A program made the translations under genes and the position numbers. A stretch of 64,000 bases of DNA from Alteraurantiacibacter hainanensis (GTDB lineage Bacteria; Pseudomonadota; Alphaproteobacteria; Sphingomonadales; Sphingomonadaceae). The stretch lies in the NCBI RefSeq assembly GCF_036321025.1, contig NZ_JAZAPB010000001.1:310001-374000 (forward strand), given 5' to 3'. The notes under the pieces are model-generated. The model was not told the origin of the DNA. It saw nothing but the letters and a program-made list of their open reading frames with translations, and searched no databases. Below are positions 25,393 through 34,408 of this stretch, in pieces (the stretch's first letter is position 1; every line of letters begins with the position of its first letter).

Positions 25393-25629
25393 ATGAAAGT
25401 CCGCATCCATGTCAGCCTGAAGCCCGGCGTGCTCGACCCGCAGGGCCGCGCCGTGCACCACGCCCTCGACGGGCTGGGTTTCGAAGGCGTGAAGGACGTC
25501 CGCATCGGTCGCCTGGTGGAAATGGAAGTGGCCGACGACACCAGCGACGCTGCGCTGGAGGACATGTGCCAGAAGCTGCTGGCGAACATGGTGATCGAAA
25601 ACTACCGCATCGAGAAGGTATCCGCGTGA
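25393..25629 (+). CDS. purS: Phosphoribosylformylglycinamidine synthase subunit PurS
   Basis: PurS, 78 residues, the small subunit of the three-part FGAM synthase (PurL-PurQ-PurS). It bridges PurQ and PurL and helps ammonia channelling. The family sequence is clear: 'MKVRIHVSLKPGVLDPQG', 'GLGFEGVKDVRIGR', 'MCQKLLANMVIENYRIE'. Its stop overlaps the GTG start of purQ. The upstream region (25121-25392), shared with the divergent hydrolase gene, must contain its promoter, but I could not pin it down. Confidence 0.96.
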   Translation: MKVRIHVSLKPGVLDPQGRAVHHALDGLGFEGVKDVRIGRLVEMEVADDTSDAALEDMCQKLLANMVIENYRIEKVSA

Positions 25630-26297
25630 AGACCGCCGTCGTCACATTCCCCGGTTCGAACTGCGACCGCGACATGTGGGTCGCGCTGCGCGACGTTTCG
25701 GGCAAGGATCCGGTCAAGGTCTGGCACGGCGATGCCCAGCTGCCCGATGGCCTCGATTTCATCGCCCTTCCCGGCGGCTTCTCCTACGGCGACTACCTGC
25801 GCAGCGGCGCGATGGCTGCGAACAGCCCGATCATGCGCTCTGTGATCGAAGCGGCTGAGCGCGGCGTGCCCGTGCTCGGCGTGTGCAACGGCTTCCAGGT
25901 GCTGACGGAAGCACGACTGCTGCCCGGCGCGCTGATGCGCAACGCGGCGCAGACCTTCATCTGCCGCACCGTGCCGCTTCGGGTGGAGAACAACCAGAGC
26001 CTGTTCACCTCCGCCTACGAGGCGGGAGAGACGATCCACATTCCGGTGGCTCACCACGATGGCAACTACTTCGCCGATGCGGAAACGCTGGACCGACTGG
26101 AAGGCGAAGGTCGCGTGGCCTTCCGCTATGTCGAGAACTGCAACGGCTCGCAGCGCGATATCGCCGGCGTTCTGAACAAGAGCGGCAACGTGCTGGGCAT
26201 GATGCCCCACCCCGAACGCGCCATAGAGGCCGACCATGGTGGCAGCGATGGCCGGCGGCTGTTCGAAAGCGTGATGAACGCGCTTTCGGTCGCCTGA
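25626..26297 (+). CDS. purQ: Phosphoribosylformylglycinamidine synthase subunit PurQ (glutaminase)
   Basis: PurQ, 223 residues, a class I glutamine amidotransferase that supplies ammonia to PurL for FGAM formation. The nucleophile Cys is in 'VPVLGVCNGFQVLTEARLLPG', and the His-Glu of the triad is in 'GMMPHPERAIEADHGG'. 'ALPGGFSYGDYLRSGAMAA' is the oxyanion region. The start is GTG 25626, overlapping the purS stop (GTGA), so subunits are made together. purL is not in the window, at least not adjacent downstream, where the next gene is on the other strand. Confidence 0.97.
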   Translation: MKTAVVTFPGSNCDRDMWVALRDVSGKDPVKVWHGDAQLPDGLDFIALPGGFSYGDYLRSGAMAANSPIMRSVIEAAERGVPVLGVCNGFQVLTEARLLPGALMRNAAQTFICRTVPLRVENNQSLFTSAYEAGETIHIPVAHHDGNYFADAETLDRLEGEGRVAFRYVENCNGSQRDIAGVLNKSGNVLGMMPHPERAIEADHGGSDGRRLFESVMNALSVA

Positions 26298-26350
26298 CCG
26301 CTGATACCGGGAGCTTGCCTACAGCTTCGAGCCGCGCCTAGCGCCCCAGG

Positions 26351-28708
26351 TCATGCCGCGCGAATGCGGTCGCGCCCCTTGTTGACGATGGAGCGGGCTT
26401 CCGAGGCTATCATCGGTCGGCCGAAGTAATAGCCCTGGATCTTGGTGCAGCCCAGTTCGCGGATCAGCGCGGCCTGCTCTGCGTCCTCCACGCCCTCGGC
26501 GGTGGTGGTCATGTCAAGACTGCGCGCCATGGCGACGACGGCGCGGATGATGGCCAGGCTTTCCTGGCTCTCGTGGGAAGCGCCCTGGACGAAGCTGCGA
26601 TCGACCTTGATCGTGGAGAAGCGCAGCGTGCGAAGGTAGCCGAGCGAGGAGTAGCCCGTGCCGAAATCGTCGAGCGCGATGGAGCAGCCCAGCGCCATGA
26701 TCTCTTCCAGCGCCTGCCGGGCGATACGCCCGTCGCGCAGGAACACGCTCTCGGTCACTTCCACTTCCAGGCGATGCGCGGCGAGGCCGGTGTCGGCCAG
26801 CGCCCGAACCACGGTGGTGGCAAAATTGGGTTCGAGCAGCTGTTCACCCGAAACGTTCACCGCAACCTTGATGTCGTCGGGCCAGCGCGCCGCCTCGCGG
26901 CAAGCCTCGTACAGAACCCATTCGCCGATGGGGACGATCAGGCGGGTATCCTCGGCCAGCGGGATGAACTTGCCCGGACTGACGATGCCATGCTCCTCGC
27001 TGTTCCAGCGCAGCAGCGCCTCGAAGCTGACGACGTTCTCGGTACGGGCGTTCACCACCGGCTGGAAATTCAGTTCCAGCTCGTCTTTCCCGATGGCGCG
27101 GCGCAGCGACAGCTCCAGCTTGCGGCGTTCCTCCGCATCGGCGTGGAGCGAAGGCAGGTACCTGTAATGCGTGTTCCCGCCTTCGTCCTTCGCCCGGTAG
27201 AGGGCGAGGTCGGCGTTACGCATCAGCGTTTCCACCGAAGACCCGTCGCGCGGCCCCATGGCAGAGCCGACGCTGGCGCCGATGAACAGCGTGTGGTTGT
27301 CGATCACGTAGGGTTGCGACAACGCATCTATCACCGCATCGGCCAGGCGATCCACGCGGCCCTTGTCGCTTGCGTCGCGGATCACGACCGCGAACTCGTC
27401 GCCGCCCAGCCTGCCGCACTGCTCGTTTTCCGTGATGACGCCGGCAAGCCGCTTCGACACGTCGGCCAGCAGGCGGTCGCCAAGCTGGTGGCCGAGCGAA
27501 TCGTTGACGGCCTTGAAGCGGTCGAGGTCGATCATCAGGAAGGCGCAGCGCGTCTTCCACTGGTCGGCATAGCGCATGGCTTCGCCGAGTGCTTCCGTCA
27601 GCATCAGGCGATTGGGCAGGCCGGTCAGCGTGTCGTAGCGGGCCAGGTAGGCGATTTTCTCGTCGCGGTCGCGCTGCTCGGTCACGTCCGAGCCGACGCC
27701 GCGAAATCCGATGTAGCTGCCGTTGTCGTCGTAAAGCGGCGTGCCGGACAATTCCCACCAGCGACGGCCCGCCTCCAGATAGACCTGGACCAGCAGGTTG
27801 GAGAAATGCTCTCGCCGTTTCAGCTTCTCGGCGAGCTCATGCAGGCTGCGGGGGAAATCCCCGCTTTCCCAGGAGGAACCCGCGATCAGCTTTATGAAGC
27901 TTTCACCCTCCAGCTCGTCCGGCGCACTGCCGAATGCGAAGGCGAAGCGCGGGGAGGCGGAGCGGATGCGGCGGTTGGTATCGACCTGCCAGAGCCAGTC
28001 GGATTCCTTCTCCTCGAATTCGCGCAGCAGGAGGGAGACAACCTCGTCCTTCTCGGCAACGCCCGCCTCGGCGATCTTGGCCGACAGGTAGGTGCGTGCG
28101 GAGCGCAGTCCGCCCGCGACAATCGTGAAGGTGTATGCTGCGGCCGCGATGGCGAAGAGGAAGTCGCCAGTCAGGATGAACGACGCGACGCCCGCCGCGC
28201 CCACGACCAGGTCGAACACCACGATGGCCACCGGCGCGCTGGCCATGGCCGCGGCGCTGCCGGCGATCAGCATGGCCGCGATCGCCCACAACGCGTAATG
28301 ATCGGTCGTCGAGCCGAGCGGCACGAAGAACATCAGTGCCGCGACCCAGGGCAAGGTGCACAAGGCCACGCCCAGCGCCTGCCAGGTAAACTCGTTCCAC
28401 TGCACGCCGCGCGCTTCGATATCGATGAACTTGTGATCGATCCGGGCAACGTTCCAGACCGCGGCCACGATACTGAGCAGCCAGACCGCCAGTACCCAGT
28501 GGGGCACGGAATCCATGTACAGCGCGACGGCCAGCATCGCGGCAAGACCATGCGCTGCGATACGGATTACGCAGACCTTGTGCAGCTCGGAATATTGCAG
28601 CGTGCGCAAGCGGGTCCAGTCGCCCTCCCCTGGGTCGCGCAAACCGATCACCTGCAAAATGCTCATCTGCAGAGGAAGTGTCGGCAATCCAGAGTGCTTG
28701 TCTTTCAC
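26351..28708 (-). CDS. Membrane PAS-GGDEF-EAL cyclic-di-GMP protein
   Basis: A 785-residue inner-membrane signalling protein. Roughly residues 40-220 hold five or six hydrophobic segments, followed by a PAS domain (about 225-345, ending 'GVGSDVTEQRDRDEK'), a diguanylate cyclase domain with intact 'RLGGDEFAVVI' (GGDEF), and an EAL domain with 'FEALLRWNSEEHG', 'LALDDFGTGYSSLGYL'-like 'IALDDFGTGYSSLGYLRT' and 'TAEGVED'. Both catalytic motifs look intact, so it could make or degrade c-di-GMP, switching on the PAS/membrane signal. The start may be GTG 28708 or ATG 28666 ('MSILQVIG'); neither has a strong ribosome site. It stands alone, 71 bases from the glmS stop. Confidence 0.93.
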   Translation of the reverse strand: MKDKHSGLPTLPLQMSILQVIGLRDPGEGDWTRLRTLQYSELHKVCVIRIAAHGLAAMLAVALYMDSVPHWVLAVWLLSIVAAVWNVARIDHKFIDIEARGVQWNEFTWQALGVALCTLPWVAALMFFVPLGSTTDHYALWAIAAMLIAGSAAAMASAPVAIVVFDLVVGAAGVASFILTGDFLFAIAAAAYTFTIVAGGLRSARTYLSAKIAEAGVAEKDEVVSLLLREFEEKESDWLWQVDTNRRIRSASPRFAFAFGSAPDELEGESFIKLIAGSSWESGDFPRSLHELAEKLKRREHFSNLLVQVYLEAGRRWWELSGTPLYDDNGSYIGFRGVGSDVTEQRDRDEKIAYLARYDTLTGLPNRLMLTEALGEAMRYADQWKTRCAFLMIDLDRFKAVNDSLGHQLGDRLLADVSKRLAGVITENEQCGRLGGDEFAVVIRDASDKGRVDRLADAVIDALSQPYVIDNHTLFIGASVGSAMGPRDGSSVETLMRNADLALYRAKDEGGNTHYRYLPSLHADAEERRKLELSLRRAIGKDELELNFQPVVNARTENVVSFEALLRWNSEEHGIVSPGKFIPLAEDTRLIVPIGEWVLYEACREAARWPDDIKVAVNVSGEQLLEPNFATTVVRALADTGLAAHRLEVEVTESVFLRDGRIARQALEEIMALGCSIALDDFGTGYSSLGYLRTLRFSTIKVDRSFVQGASHESQESLAIIRAVVAMARSLDMTTTAEGVEDAEQAALIRELGCTKIQGYYFGRPMIASEARSIVNKGRDRIRAA

Positions 28709-28779
28709 TCCGTTGCCCTAGACCGCCAATGGTTATCGCGCGGTAAAATGGACGGCCTTCTAGGGAGTTAAGGCGCCGT

Positions 28780-30603
28780 TTACTCCACGGTAACGGATTT
28801 CGCCAGGTTGCGTGGCTGATCGACGTCCGTGCCCTTGGCCACGGCCACGTGATAGGCCAGCAACTGGACGGGCACGGCATAGACCAGCGGTGCGATCAGC
28901 GGATGAACCTTGGGCATCTCGATCACCGCCATGCAGCCCTCTCCCGCAGCCTCGATGCCCTTCCTGTCGGAGATAAGCACTACCTTGCCACCGCGCGCCT
29001 GCACTTCCTGCATGTTCGACACGGTCTTCTCGAACAGCGGACCACTGGGTGCCAGCACGATCACGGGTACGGAATCGTCGATCAGGGCGATCGGGCCGTG
29101 CTTCATTTCGCCGCTGGCATAGCCTTCGGCATGAATGTAGCTGATTTCCTTGAGTTTCAGGGCACCTTCGAGGGCGAGAGGAAAGTCCGCACCACGCCCA
29201 AGGTAAAGCACGTCACGCGCGGGCGCGATCAGGTGCGCCATGTCGGCAATTTCCTCGTCGTGGTCCAGCGCGGCGTTGAGGCAGGCCGGAGCTTCCATGA
29301 GGTGGCCGACGATGATCGCTTCCTCGCGGTGGTTCAGCAGACCCTTCTTCACCGCGAAATGAGCGGCCAGCGCGGCAAGCACGGCCAGCTGACAGGTGAA
29401 AGCCTTGGTGGAGGCGACGCCGATCTCCGGCCCCGCGTGCGTCGGCAGCAGCAGGTCAGCCTCGCGCGCCATCGAACTGGTGGGCACGTTTACAACGGCG
29501 GCGATAACCTGACCCTGTTCGCGGCAGTGGCGCAGGGCCGCAAGGGTATCGGCGGTCTCTCCGCTCTGGCTGATGAAGAGCGCAAGCCCGCCATCGGGCA
29601 ACACCGGCTCGCGGTAGCGGAACTCGGACGCGTAATCGATGTCGACAGGAACGCGGGCGAACTGCTCGAACCAGTATTTCGCCACCATCCCGGCATAGTA
29701 GGACGTGCCGCAGGCGACGATGGTCACGCGGTCGATGGCCGAGATGTCGAAATCGATCTGCGGCAACGCCACGCGCTGCTCTCCGGGCCGCAGGTACGAA
29801 CGCAGGGTTTGCGCCACGACCGTGGGCTGCTCGAAGATCTCCTTCTGCATGAAGTGGCGGTAGTTGCCCTTCTCGATCGCCGCCGCGGAGGCGCCCGACG
29901 TCCTGACCTCGCGCTCGACTTCGTTCCCGTCGCCGTCGCGGATGGTCGCGCCCTCGCGCGTGATCGTCACCCAGTCGCCTTCTTCGAGATAGGCGATCTC
30001 CTGGGTCAGCGGGGCCAGCGCAAGTGCGTCGGAGCCGAGGTACATCTCGTCCTCGCCATAGCCCACGACCAGAGGCGAACCCAGTCGCGCGCCGATCAGC
30101 ATGTCGGGATGATCGCGGAAGGTGATTGCGAGCGCGAACGCGCCGCGCAGGCGCGGCAGCACGTTGGCCACGGCATCCTCGGGCGAGGTGCCCTCCTCGA
30201 TCTGGCGCGAGATCAGCTGGACGACGACCTCGGTATCGGTCTCGCTCTCGAAAGTGCGGCCATCGGCGCGCAGTTCGTCGCGCAATTCCTTGAAATTCTC
30301 GATGATCCCGTTGTGGACCAGCGCCACGTGCTCGGTGGCATGGGGATGCGCGTTCTTCTCGGTCGGCGCGCCGTGGGTGGCCCAGCGAGTGTGGGCGATG
30401 CCCGTGTTGCCCGGTGCGGGATTTCTCGCCAGCTCTTCAACGAGGTTGTTGAGCTTCCCCTCGGCGCGGCGGCGCAACAGGGCGCCGTCGTGCGCCGTGC
30501 AGACCCCCGCGCTGTCGTAGCCGCGATATTCCATCCGCCGCAATCCATCGACGAGCCGCGCCGCCACGTCTCGCTGTCCAACGATTCCGATAATTCCGCA
30601 CAT
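28780..30603 (-). CDS. glmS: Glutamine-fructose-6-phosphate aminotransferase
   Basis: GlmS, 607 residues (E. coli 609): fructose-6-P + glutamine gives glucosamine-6-P, the first step to UDP-GlcNAc. The N-terminal nucleophile Cys follows the Met ('MCGIIGIVGQ'), with 'RRMEYRGYDSAG' and 'HTRWATHGAPTEKNAHPH' of the glutaminase domain. Two SIS domains follow ('SQSGETADTLAALRHCRE', and 'ALKLKEISYIHAEGYASGEM'), and the conserved end is 'DVDQPRNLAKSVTVE'. Start ATG 30603. It lies downstream of glmU and one small unknown gene in the same direction; 113 bases before it could hold a promoter of its own. Confidence 0.97.
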   Translation of the reverse strand: MCGIIGIVGQRDVAARLVDGLRRMEYRGYDSAGVCTAHDGALLRRRAEGKLNNLVEELARNPAPGNTGIAHTRWATHGAPTEKNAHPHATEHVALVHNGIIENFKELRDELRADGRTFESETDTEVVVQLISRQIEEGTSPEDAVANVLPRLRGAFALAITFRDHPDMLIGARLGSPLVVGYGEDEMYLGSDALALAPLTQEIAYLEEGDWVTITREGATIRDGDGNEVEREVRTSGASAAAIEKGNYRHFMQKEIFEQPTVVAQTLRSYLRPGEQRVALPQIDFDISAIDRVTIVACGTSYYAGMVAKYWFEQFARVPVDIDYASEFRYREPVLPDGGLALFISQSGETADTLAALRHCREQGQVIAAVVNVPTSSMAREADLLLPTHAGPEIGVASTKAFTCQLAVLAALAAHFAVKKGLLNHREEAIIVGHLMEAPACLNAALDHDEEIADMAHLIAPARDVLYLGRGADFPLALEGALKLKEISYIHAEGYASGEMKHGPIALIDDSVPVIVLAPSGPLFEKTVSNMQEVQARGGKVVLISDRKGIEAAGEGCMAVIEMPKVHPLIAPLVYAVPVQLLAYHVAVAKGTDVDQPRNLAKSVTVE

Positions 30604-30716
30604 GTTCGCGAGATTCCCCGATTTCTGTCCGGCGCATCAGGATGCGCCCCGATTTGTCAATTAGCGTGTAGAGCCGAGCCGCGTTCCCTGCCAAGCGCGG
30701 AGTGAACGCGCGATGG

Positions 30717-31169
30717 CTAGGCCGAATCGGCGAAAATTTTCGCTTCGGCCTCGAACGGCACCAACTTGCCTGGAGAAACGGTGGCGGCCTTGCCGTCCGC
30801 GTCAGGCTCGAAGCGGTAGAATGCCAGGAACTGGCGCGCAAAGCCTGGCGCCTCGATCTCGATCCGGACCGCGTCCTCCATCCCGTCTTCGGGCCGCGCC
30901 AACCGGACGCCGGAAACGATGCCGGCCGCCAGCAGCGCCCCCTTGTCCGCCTGCGCCCTCACCTCGTCATGGGTCAGCGAGAGAACTTCCTCGGGCGTCT
31001 TGTCGGTGCCGGGTTCGGCAAAGCGGACGAAGTTCATATCGCCGTCGGGATCGACGCAGGAAGCGAAGGGCAGCATGGGCATGCCCTCCGCGATCTGCTG
31101 GAACGCGAAATCGCGGGAAGCCTGCAGCAACAGGGCCAGTTGCTCGTCGGTAAAGGTGCGCTCAGCCAT
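30717..31169 (-). CDS. Conserved-looking protein of unknown function between glmU and glmS
   Basis: A 150-residue soluble protein I cannot assign to a named family. It begins 'MAERTFTDEQLALLLQASRD' and has a mixed alpha/beta look: 'PMLPFASCVDPDGDMNFVRF', 'VLSLTHDEVRAQADKGALLA', then hydrophobic strands 'GIVSGVRLA', 'RIEIEAPGFARQFLAFYRFE'. No signal peptide, membrane segment or metal motif is visible. Its ATG overlaps the glmU stop by eight bases (ATGGCTGA), which supports it being real and translated with glmU. Codon usage and GC match its neighbours. A link with amino-sugar synthesis is suggested only by position. Confidence 0.7.
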   Translation of the reverse strand: MAERTFTDEQLALLLQASRDFAFQQIAEGMPMLPFASCVDPDGDMNFVRFAEPGTDKTPEEVLSLTHDEVRAQADKGALLAAGIVSGVRLARPEDGMEDAVRIEIEAPGFARQFLAFYRFEPDADGKAATVSPGKLVPFEAEAKIFADSA

Positions 31170-32529
31170 CGGTCTTCTTGCTCGCCGCCTTGCGCTTTTT
31201 CATCGTGTCGTGGAAGCGATCGGCCCATCCCGGCTTCACCATTTGGTCCGCCCGCACCATGCGGAGTTCGCCATCGGCGACATCGCGGCTGACCGCGCTG
31301 CCCGCTGCCACGATGGCGTCGGCCCCAATGCTGACGGGTGCGATCAGCGAGGAATTGGACCCGATGAATGCCCGCGGGCCGATGGTCGTCTGGTGCTTGA
31401 AATAGCCGTCGTAATTGCAGGTGATCGTCCCCGCGCCGACATTGGCCCCTGCCCCGACCGTGGCATCGCCAAGGTAGGTAAGGTGGTTGGCCTTGGCCCC
31501 TTCTCCCAGCGTCGCCTTCTTGATTTCCACGAAATTGCCCACCTTGCTGTTCGCTTCCAGCACGGTGCCGGGGCGCAGGCGCGCGTAGGGGCCGACTTCC
31601 ACGCCCTCACCGACCTGCGCTCCTTCCAGATGGCTGAATGCCTTGATCGTGGCACCTGTCGCAATCGAGACGCCCGGGCCGAACACGACGTTCGGTTCCA
31701 CCACGACGTCGGCGGCGATTTCGGTATCCCAGCTGAAGTGCACGGTATCGGGCGCACGAAGGGTGACGCCTTCGGCCATGGCCTCTTCACGGCGAAGCTC
31801 CTGCCACTGCGCCTCTGCCGCGGCCAGTTCGGCCCGGCTATTGATGCCGGCCACCTCGTCCGCGCTGTCGCAGGCCACGACGGCGCAGTTGCGCCCGTCG
31901 GCAATGGCGATGTTGACGATATCGGGCAGGTAGTATTCGCCCTGCGCGTTTGCGTTCCCGACGCGCTCGAGCAATGCAAAGAGGTCTTCCGACCGCGCCG
32001 CGAGCAGGCCGGAATTGCACATACGGCATGCACGCTCCTCCTCGGTGGCATCCTTGTATTCCACCATCTTCAGGATGCGGCCCTGCTGGGCGATCACCCT
32101 TCCGTAGCGAAGCGGATCATCCGGCTCGAACCCCAGTACCACGGCGGCGGGGGTATCCGCCGAGCGCAAGCGCTCGATCATGGAGCGCATGGTGCCGGCC
32201 TTCACGAAGGGCACGTCACCGTAAAGCACCAGCACGTCCCCATCGAAGTCGGCCAGCGCTTCCTGCGCCTGCTGAACCGCGTGGCCCGTCCCCTTCTGCG
32301 GGTCCTGCACCGCGAAGTCGACCTTATCGGCCAGCCGCTCCTGCAGCTGCTCGCGGAACTCGCCCACGATGGTGACCAGCTTGTGGGGGGCCAGCTGCTC
32401 CACGCTGGAGAGCAGGTGCTCTATCATCGGACGCCCGGCAATCTCGTGCAACACCTTGTGGCGGCTGCTCTTCATGCGGGTGCCCTTGCCCGCGGCAAGG
32501 ATGATGGCGGCAATAGGTCTTTCACTCAT
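31162..32529 (-). CDS. glmU: Bifunctional GlcN-1-P acetyltransferase / GlcNAc-1-P uridyltransferase
   Basis: GlmU, 455 residues (E. coli 456). It acetylates glucosamine-1-P and joins UMP to make UDP-GlcNAc for peptidoglycan and lipopolysaccharide. The N-terminal pyrophosphorylase has 'IILAAGKGTRMKSSRHKVLH' and 'VLYGDVPFV'. From about residue 250 a left-handed beta-helix of hexapeptide repeats follows ('VVVEPNVVFGPGVSIATGA', 'LRPGTVLEANSKVGNFVEIK'), with the acetyltransferase His in the 'KANHLTYLGDA' region. Start ATG 32529 ('MSERPIAAI') chosen on length; an in-frame ATG 12 bases upstream is possible. It is divergent from gph with 61 bases between. Confidence 0.97.
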   Translation of the reverse strand: MSERPIAAIILAAGKGTRMKSSRHKVLHEIAGRPMIEHLLSSVEQLAPHKLVTIVGEFREQLQERLADKVDFAVQDPQKGTGHAVQQAQEALADFDGDVLVLYGDVPFVKAGTMRSMIERLRSADTPAAVVLGFEPDDPLRYGRVIAQQGRILKMVEYKDATEEERACRMCNSGLLAARSEDLFALLERVGNANAQGEYYLPDIVNIAIADGRNCAVVACDSADEVAGINSRAELAAAEAQWQELRREEAMAEGVTLRAPDTVHFSWDTEIAADVVVEPNVVFGPGVSIATGATIKAFSHLEGAQVGEGVEVGPYARLRPGTVLEANSKVGNFVEIKKATLGEGAKANHLTYLGDATVGAGANVGAGTITCNYDGYFKHQTTIGPRAFIGSNSSLIAPVSIGADAIVAAGSAVSRDVADGELRMVRADQMVKPGWADRFHDTMKKRKAASKKTDG

Positions 32530-32590
32530 GAAAGCGCCCATGCCATCAATTGATTGCAGTTTCCACATCGCTGCCCCACATGGCCCCGCG

Positions 32591-33262
32591 ATGAGTGATT
32601 TTCCCTTCGATATCGTCCTTTTCGACCTCGATGGCACGCTGGTCGATTCCAATCTCGACCTCGGCCCCGCCATCAATCACGCACTCGCCCTCGAAGGGCG
32701 CCCCGCCCTGCCGCTGGCGGAGGTCCGCCAGCTGATCGGCGGCGGCGCGATTCCCATGCTGGAACGTGGGCTCGAACGCACCGGGGGATCCGTGTCGCAG
32801 GAACGCTTCGAGGAACTGAGCCAGGCGCTGCTGGAACATTACTGGGCGCATATCGCCGACAACACCGTGCCCTTTCCGGGCGTGCTGGGCGCGCTGGACC
32901 TGCTGGCATCGAAGGGCTGCAAGGTGGCGGTATGCACCAACAAGTCCGAAGAACCTGCGCGCCAGCTGATCGAGGCGCTGGGAATGACGGACCGCTTCTG
33001 CTCCATCCAGGGCGGTGACACGTTCGGGCGCGAAAAGGCCAAGCCGCAGCCCGACATGCTGCTCGCCGCGATCGAGGATTGCGGAGGGGGTCGCGCGGCC
33101 ATGGTGGGTGATTCGACCTATGACGTGCGCGCCGCGCGCAATGCGGGAATCCCGGTGGTCACCTACCGTTACGGCTATCACGACGTTCCGGTGAACGAAC
33201 TGGGCGGCGATGTGATGATCGACCACTTCGACGAACTCGTGGGCGTTCTGGAAGACCTGTGA
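32591..33262 (+). CDS. gph: Phosphoglycolate phosphatase
   Basis: A 223-residue HAD phosphatase of the Gph type, which removes phosphate from 2-phosphoglycolate produced in DNA repair or by oxygenase side reactions. Motif I is 'IVLFDLDGTLVDSNLDL', motif II 'VAVCTNKSEEPARQLIEALG', the Lys is in 'GREKAKPQPDMLLAAIE', and motif IV is 'AAMVGDSTYDVRAARNAGI'. The helical cap between motifs I and II is of normal length. ATG 32591. Other HAD substrates (for example AHBA-like or sugar phosphates) cannot be excluded, but the overall match to Gph is good. Its stop lies 35 bases from the convergent DUF2794 gene. Confidence 0.88.
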   Translation: MSDFPFDIVLFDLDGTLVDSNLDLGPAINHALALEGRPALPLAEVRQLIGGGAIPMLERGLERTGGSVSQERFEELSQALLEHYWAHIADNTVPFPGVLGALDLLASKGCKVAVCTNKSEEPARQLIEALGMTDRFCSIQGGDTFGREKAKPQPDMLLAAIEDCGGGRAAMVGDSTYDVRAARNAGIPVVTYRYGYHDVPVNELGGDVMIDHFDELVGVLEDL

Positions 33263-33297
33263 GTCGGGTGGTCGGCTAGACCGCCCACTGAGAGATT

Positions 33298-33657
33298 CTA
33301 GGAATCGACCAGCTTCAGCAGTCGCCTCTCCACGGGCGCCAGCACGTTTGCCAGCTCGTGTCCGCGTTTCAGCACCTGACCCTGTTCGCCGAACAGCGCC
33401 CACATGCCCTGTTTCTGGTGCAGCGCGGGCCGCTTCTCCAGCCGCATCTGCGGAACCTCGGCCGTGCGTCGAAACGCTGCGAAGGTGGCGCAGTCGCGGG
33501 TGAAATCCATGGCGTAGTCACGCCATTCCCCAGCGGCGACCATCCGTCCGTAAAGGTCGAGTATGCGCATGAGTTCATGCCTGTCGAAGCCTATCTGTTC
33601 CGGGGCGCGCTGCCCGGGGAAGGCGACGATATTGGGCATGCCGTTCCTGGCTGCCAT
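33298..33657 (-). CDS. DUF2794 family protein
   Basis: A 119-residue protein of the alphaproteobacterial DUF2794 family, function unknown. Recognisable parts are 'QIGFDRHELMRILDLYGRMV', 'GEWRDYAMDFTRDCATFAAF' and 'RPALHQKQGMWALFGEQG'. It is cytosolic by sequence. I prefer ATG 33657, whose A is shared with the cysE stop (TGATG), implying coupled translation. ATG 33639 ('MPNIVAFPG') with AGGAA upstream is a realistic alternative. Position after cysE suggests co-expression but not a shared function. Confidence 0.85.
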   Translation of the reverse strand: MAARNGMPNIVAFPGQRAPEQIGFDRHELMRILDLYGRMVAAGEWRDYAMDFTRDCATFAAFRRTAEVPQMRLEKRPALHQKQGMWALFGEQGQVLKRGHELANVLAPVERRLLKLVDS

Positions 33658-34379
33658 CAACCCTGTGCCCCGTGCTTGCGACCTTTTTGATCGTCGTCCG
33701 ACGGATTGCCTGACGAATGCATGGCTGCGCGCATTTCGTCGAGCTGCTCCCGCAGCAGCTGAACCTCGGCTTCCAGCTGCTGTACCCGCTCGGTCGGTGC
33801 GGGTTCGCAAGGTTCATCGCACGGGGTGCCGTAGGGTATGAATTCGCGAATCCACGTTTCTGCGGGCACAAGCGTCGAGCGGGCCTTGAGGCCGATCATG
33901 GTCGCGCCTTCGGGCACATCGTCCGTGACCACGGCATTCGCGCCGACGCGGGCGCGCTCGCCCACCGTGATCGGCCCGATCACCTGCGCGCCGGACCCGA
34001 TGATGACATTGTCCTTCAACGTCGGGTGACGCTTGCCGCCCTCGCCGTTGGTCGGATTCGTGCCCCCCAGCGTGACGCATTGATAGATGGTCACGTTGTC
34101 GCCGATTTCCGCAGTCTCACCGATGACGGTAAAGCCATGGTCGATAAAGAAATTCTTGCCGATTTTCGCACCGGGATGGATGTCTATCGCGGTCATCCAG
34201 CGCGACAGGTGGTTCACCAGCCGGGCAAGGAAATACATTTCCGCCTCGAACAGCCAGTGCGCGATCTTGTGCATGCCAAGAGCTAGCACGCCGGGATACA
34301 GGAGGATTTCCCAGCGGGAGCGCGGAGCGGGATCGCGCTCACGCACGGAGTCGAGATAGGCTACAAGTCGCTCGAACAT
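33657..34379 (-). CDS. cysE: Serine O-acetyltransferase (EpsC/CysE)
   Basis: A 240-residue serine acetyltransferase of the shorter EpsC type: serine + acetyl-CoA gives O-acetylserine for cysteine synthesis. A helical N-terminal part ('LALGMHKIAHWLFEAEMYFL') precedes the left-handed beta-helix ('AIDIHPGAKIGKNFFIDHG', 'VIGETAEIGDNVTIYQCVTL', 'GGTNPTNGEGGKRHPTLKDN'), which contains the catalytic His and CoA-binding loops. The C-terminal tail is unusual: a coiled-coil-like stretch ('ERVQQLEAEVQLLREQLDEM') and a polar end, instead of the Ile-terminated tail that binds cysteine synthase in CysE. It lies 29 bases downstream of hdaA and is coupled to the DUF2794 gene. Confidence 0.93.
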   Translation of the reverse strand: MFERLVAYLDSVRERDPAPRSRWEILLYPGVLALGMHKIAHWLFEAEMYFLARLVNHLSRWMTAIDIHPGAKIGKNFFIDHGFTVIGETAEIGDNVTIYQCVTLGGTNPTNGEGGKRHPTLKDNVIIGSGAQVIGPITVGERARVGANAVVTDDVPEGATMIGLKARSTLVPAETWIREFIPYGTPCDEPCEPAPTERVQQLEAEVQLLREQLDEMRAAMHSSGNPSDDDQKGRKHGAQG

Positions 34380-34408
34380 CGTTGCTCCAATGTTCCACCA
34401 AAGTACGC

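Noticed and set aside
26573..28771. Open frame of about 730 codons antisense to the GGDEF-EAL gene
   Set aside because: No ribosome site or domain; the minus-strand gene has all motifs intact.
30604..30716. glmS ribozyme-type riboswitch before glmS
   Set aside because: No recognisable glmS ribozyme core; that element is known from Gram-positive bacteria.
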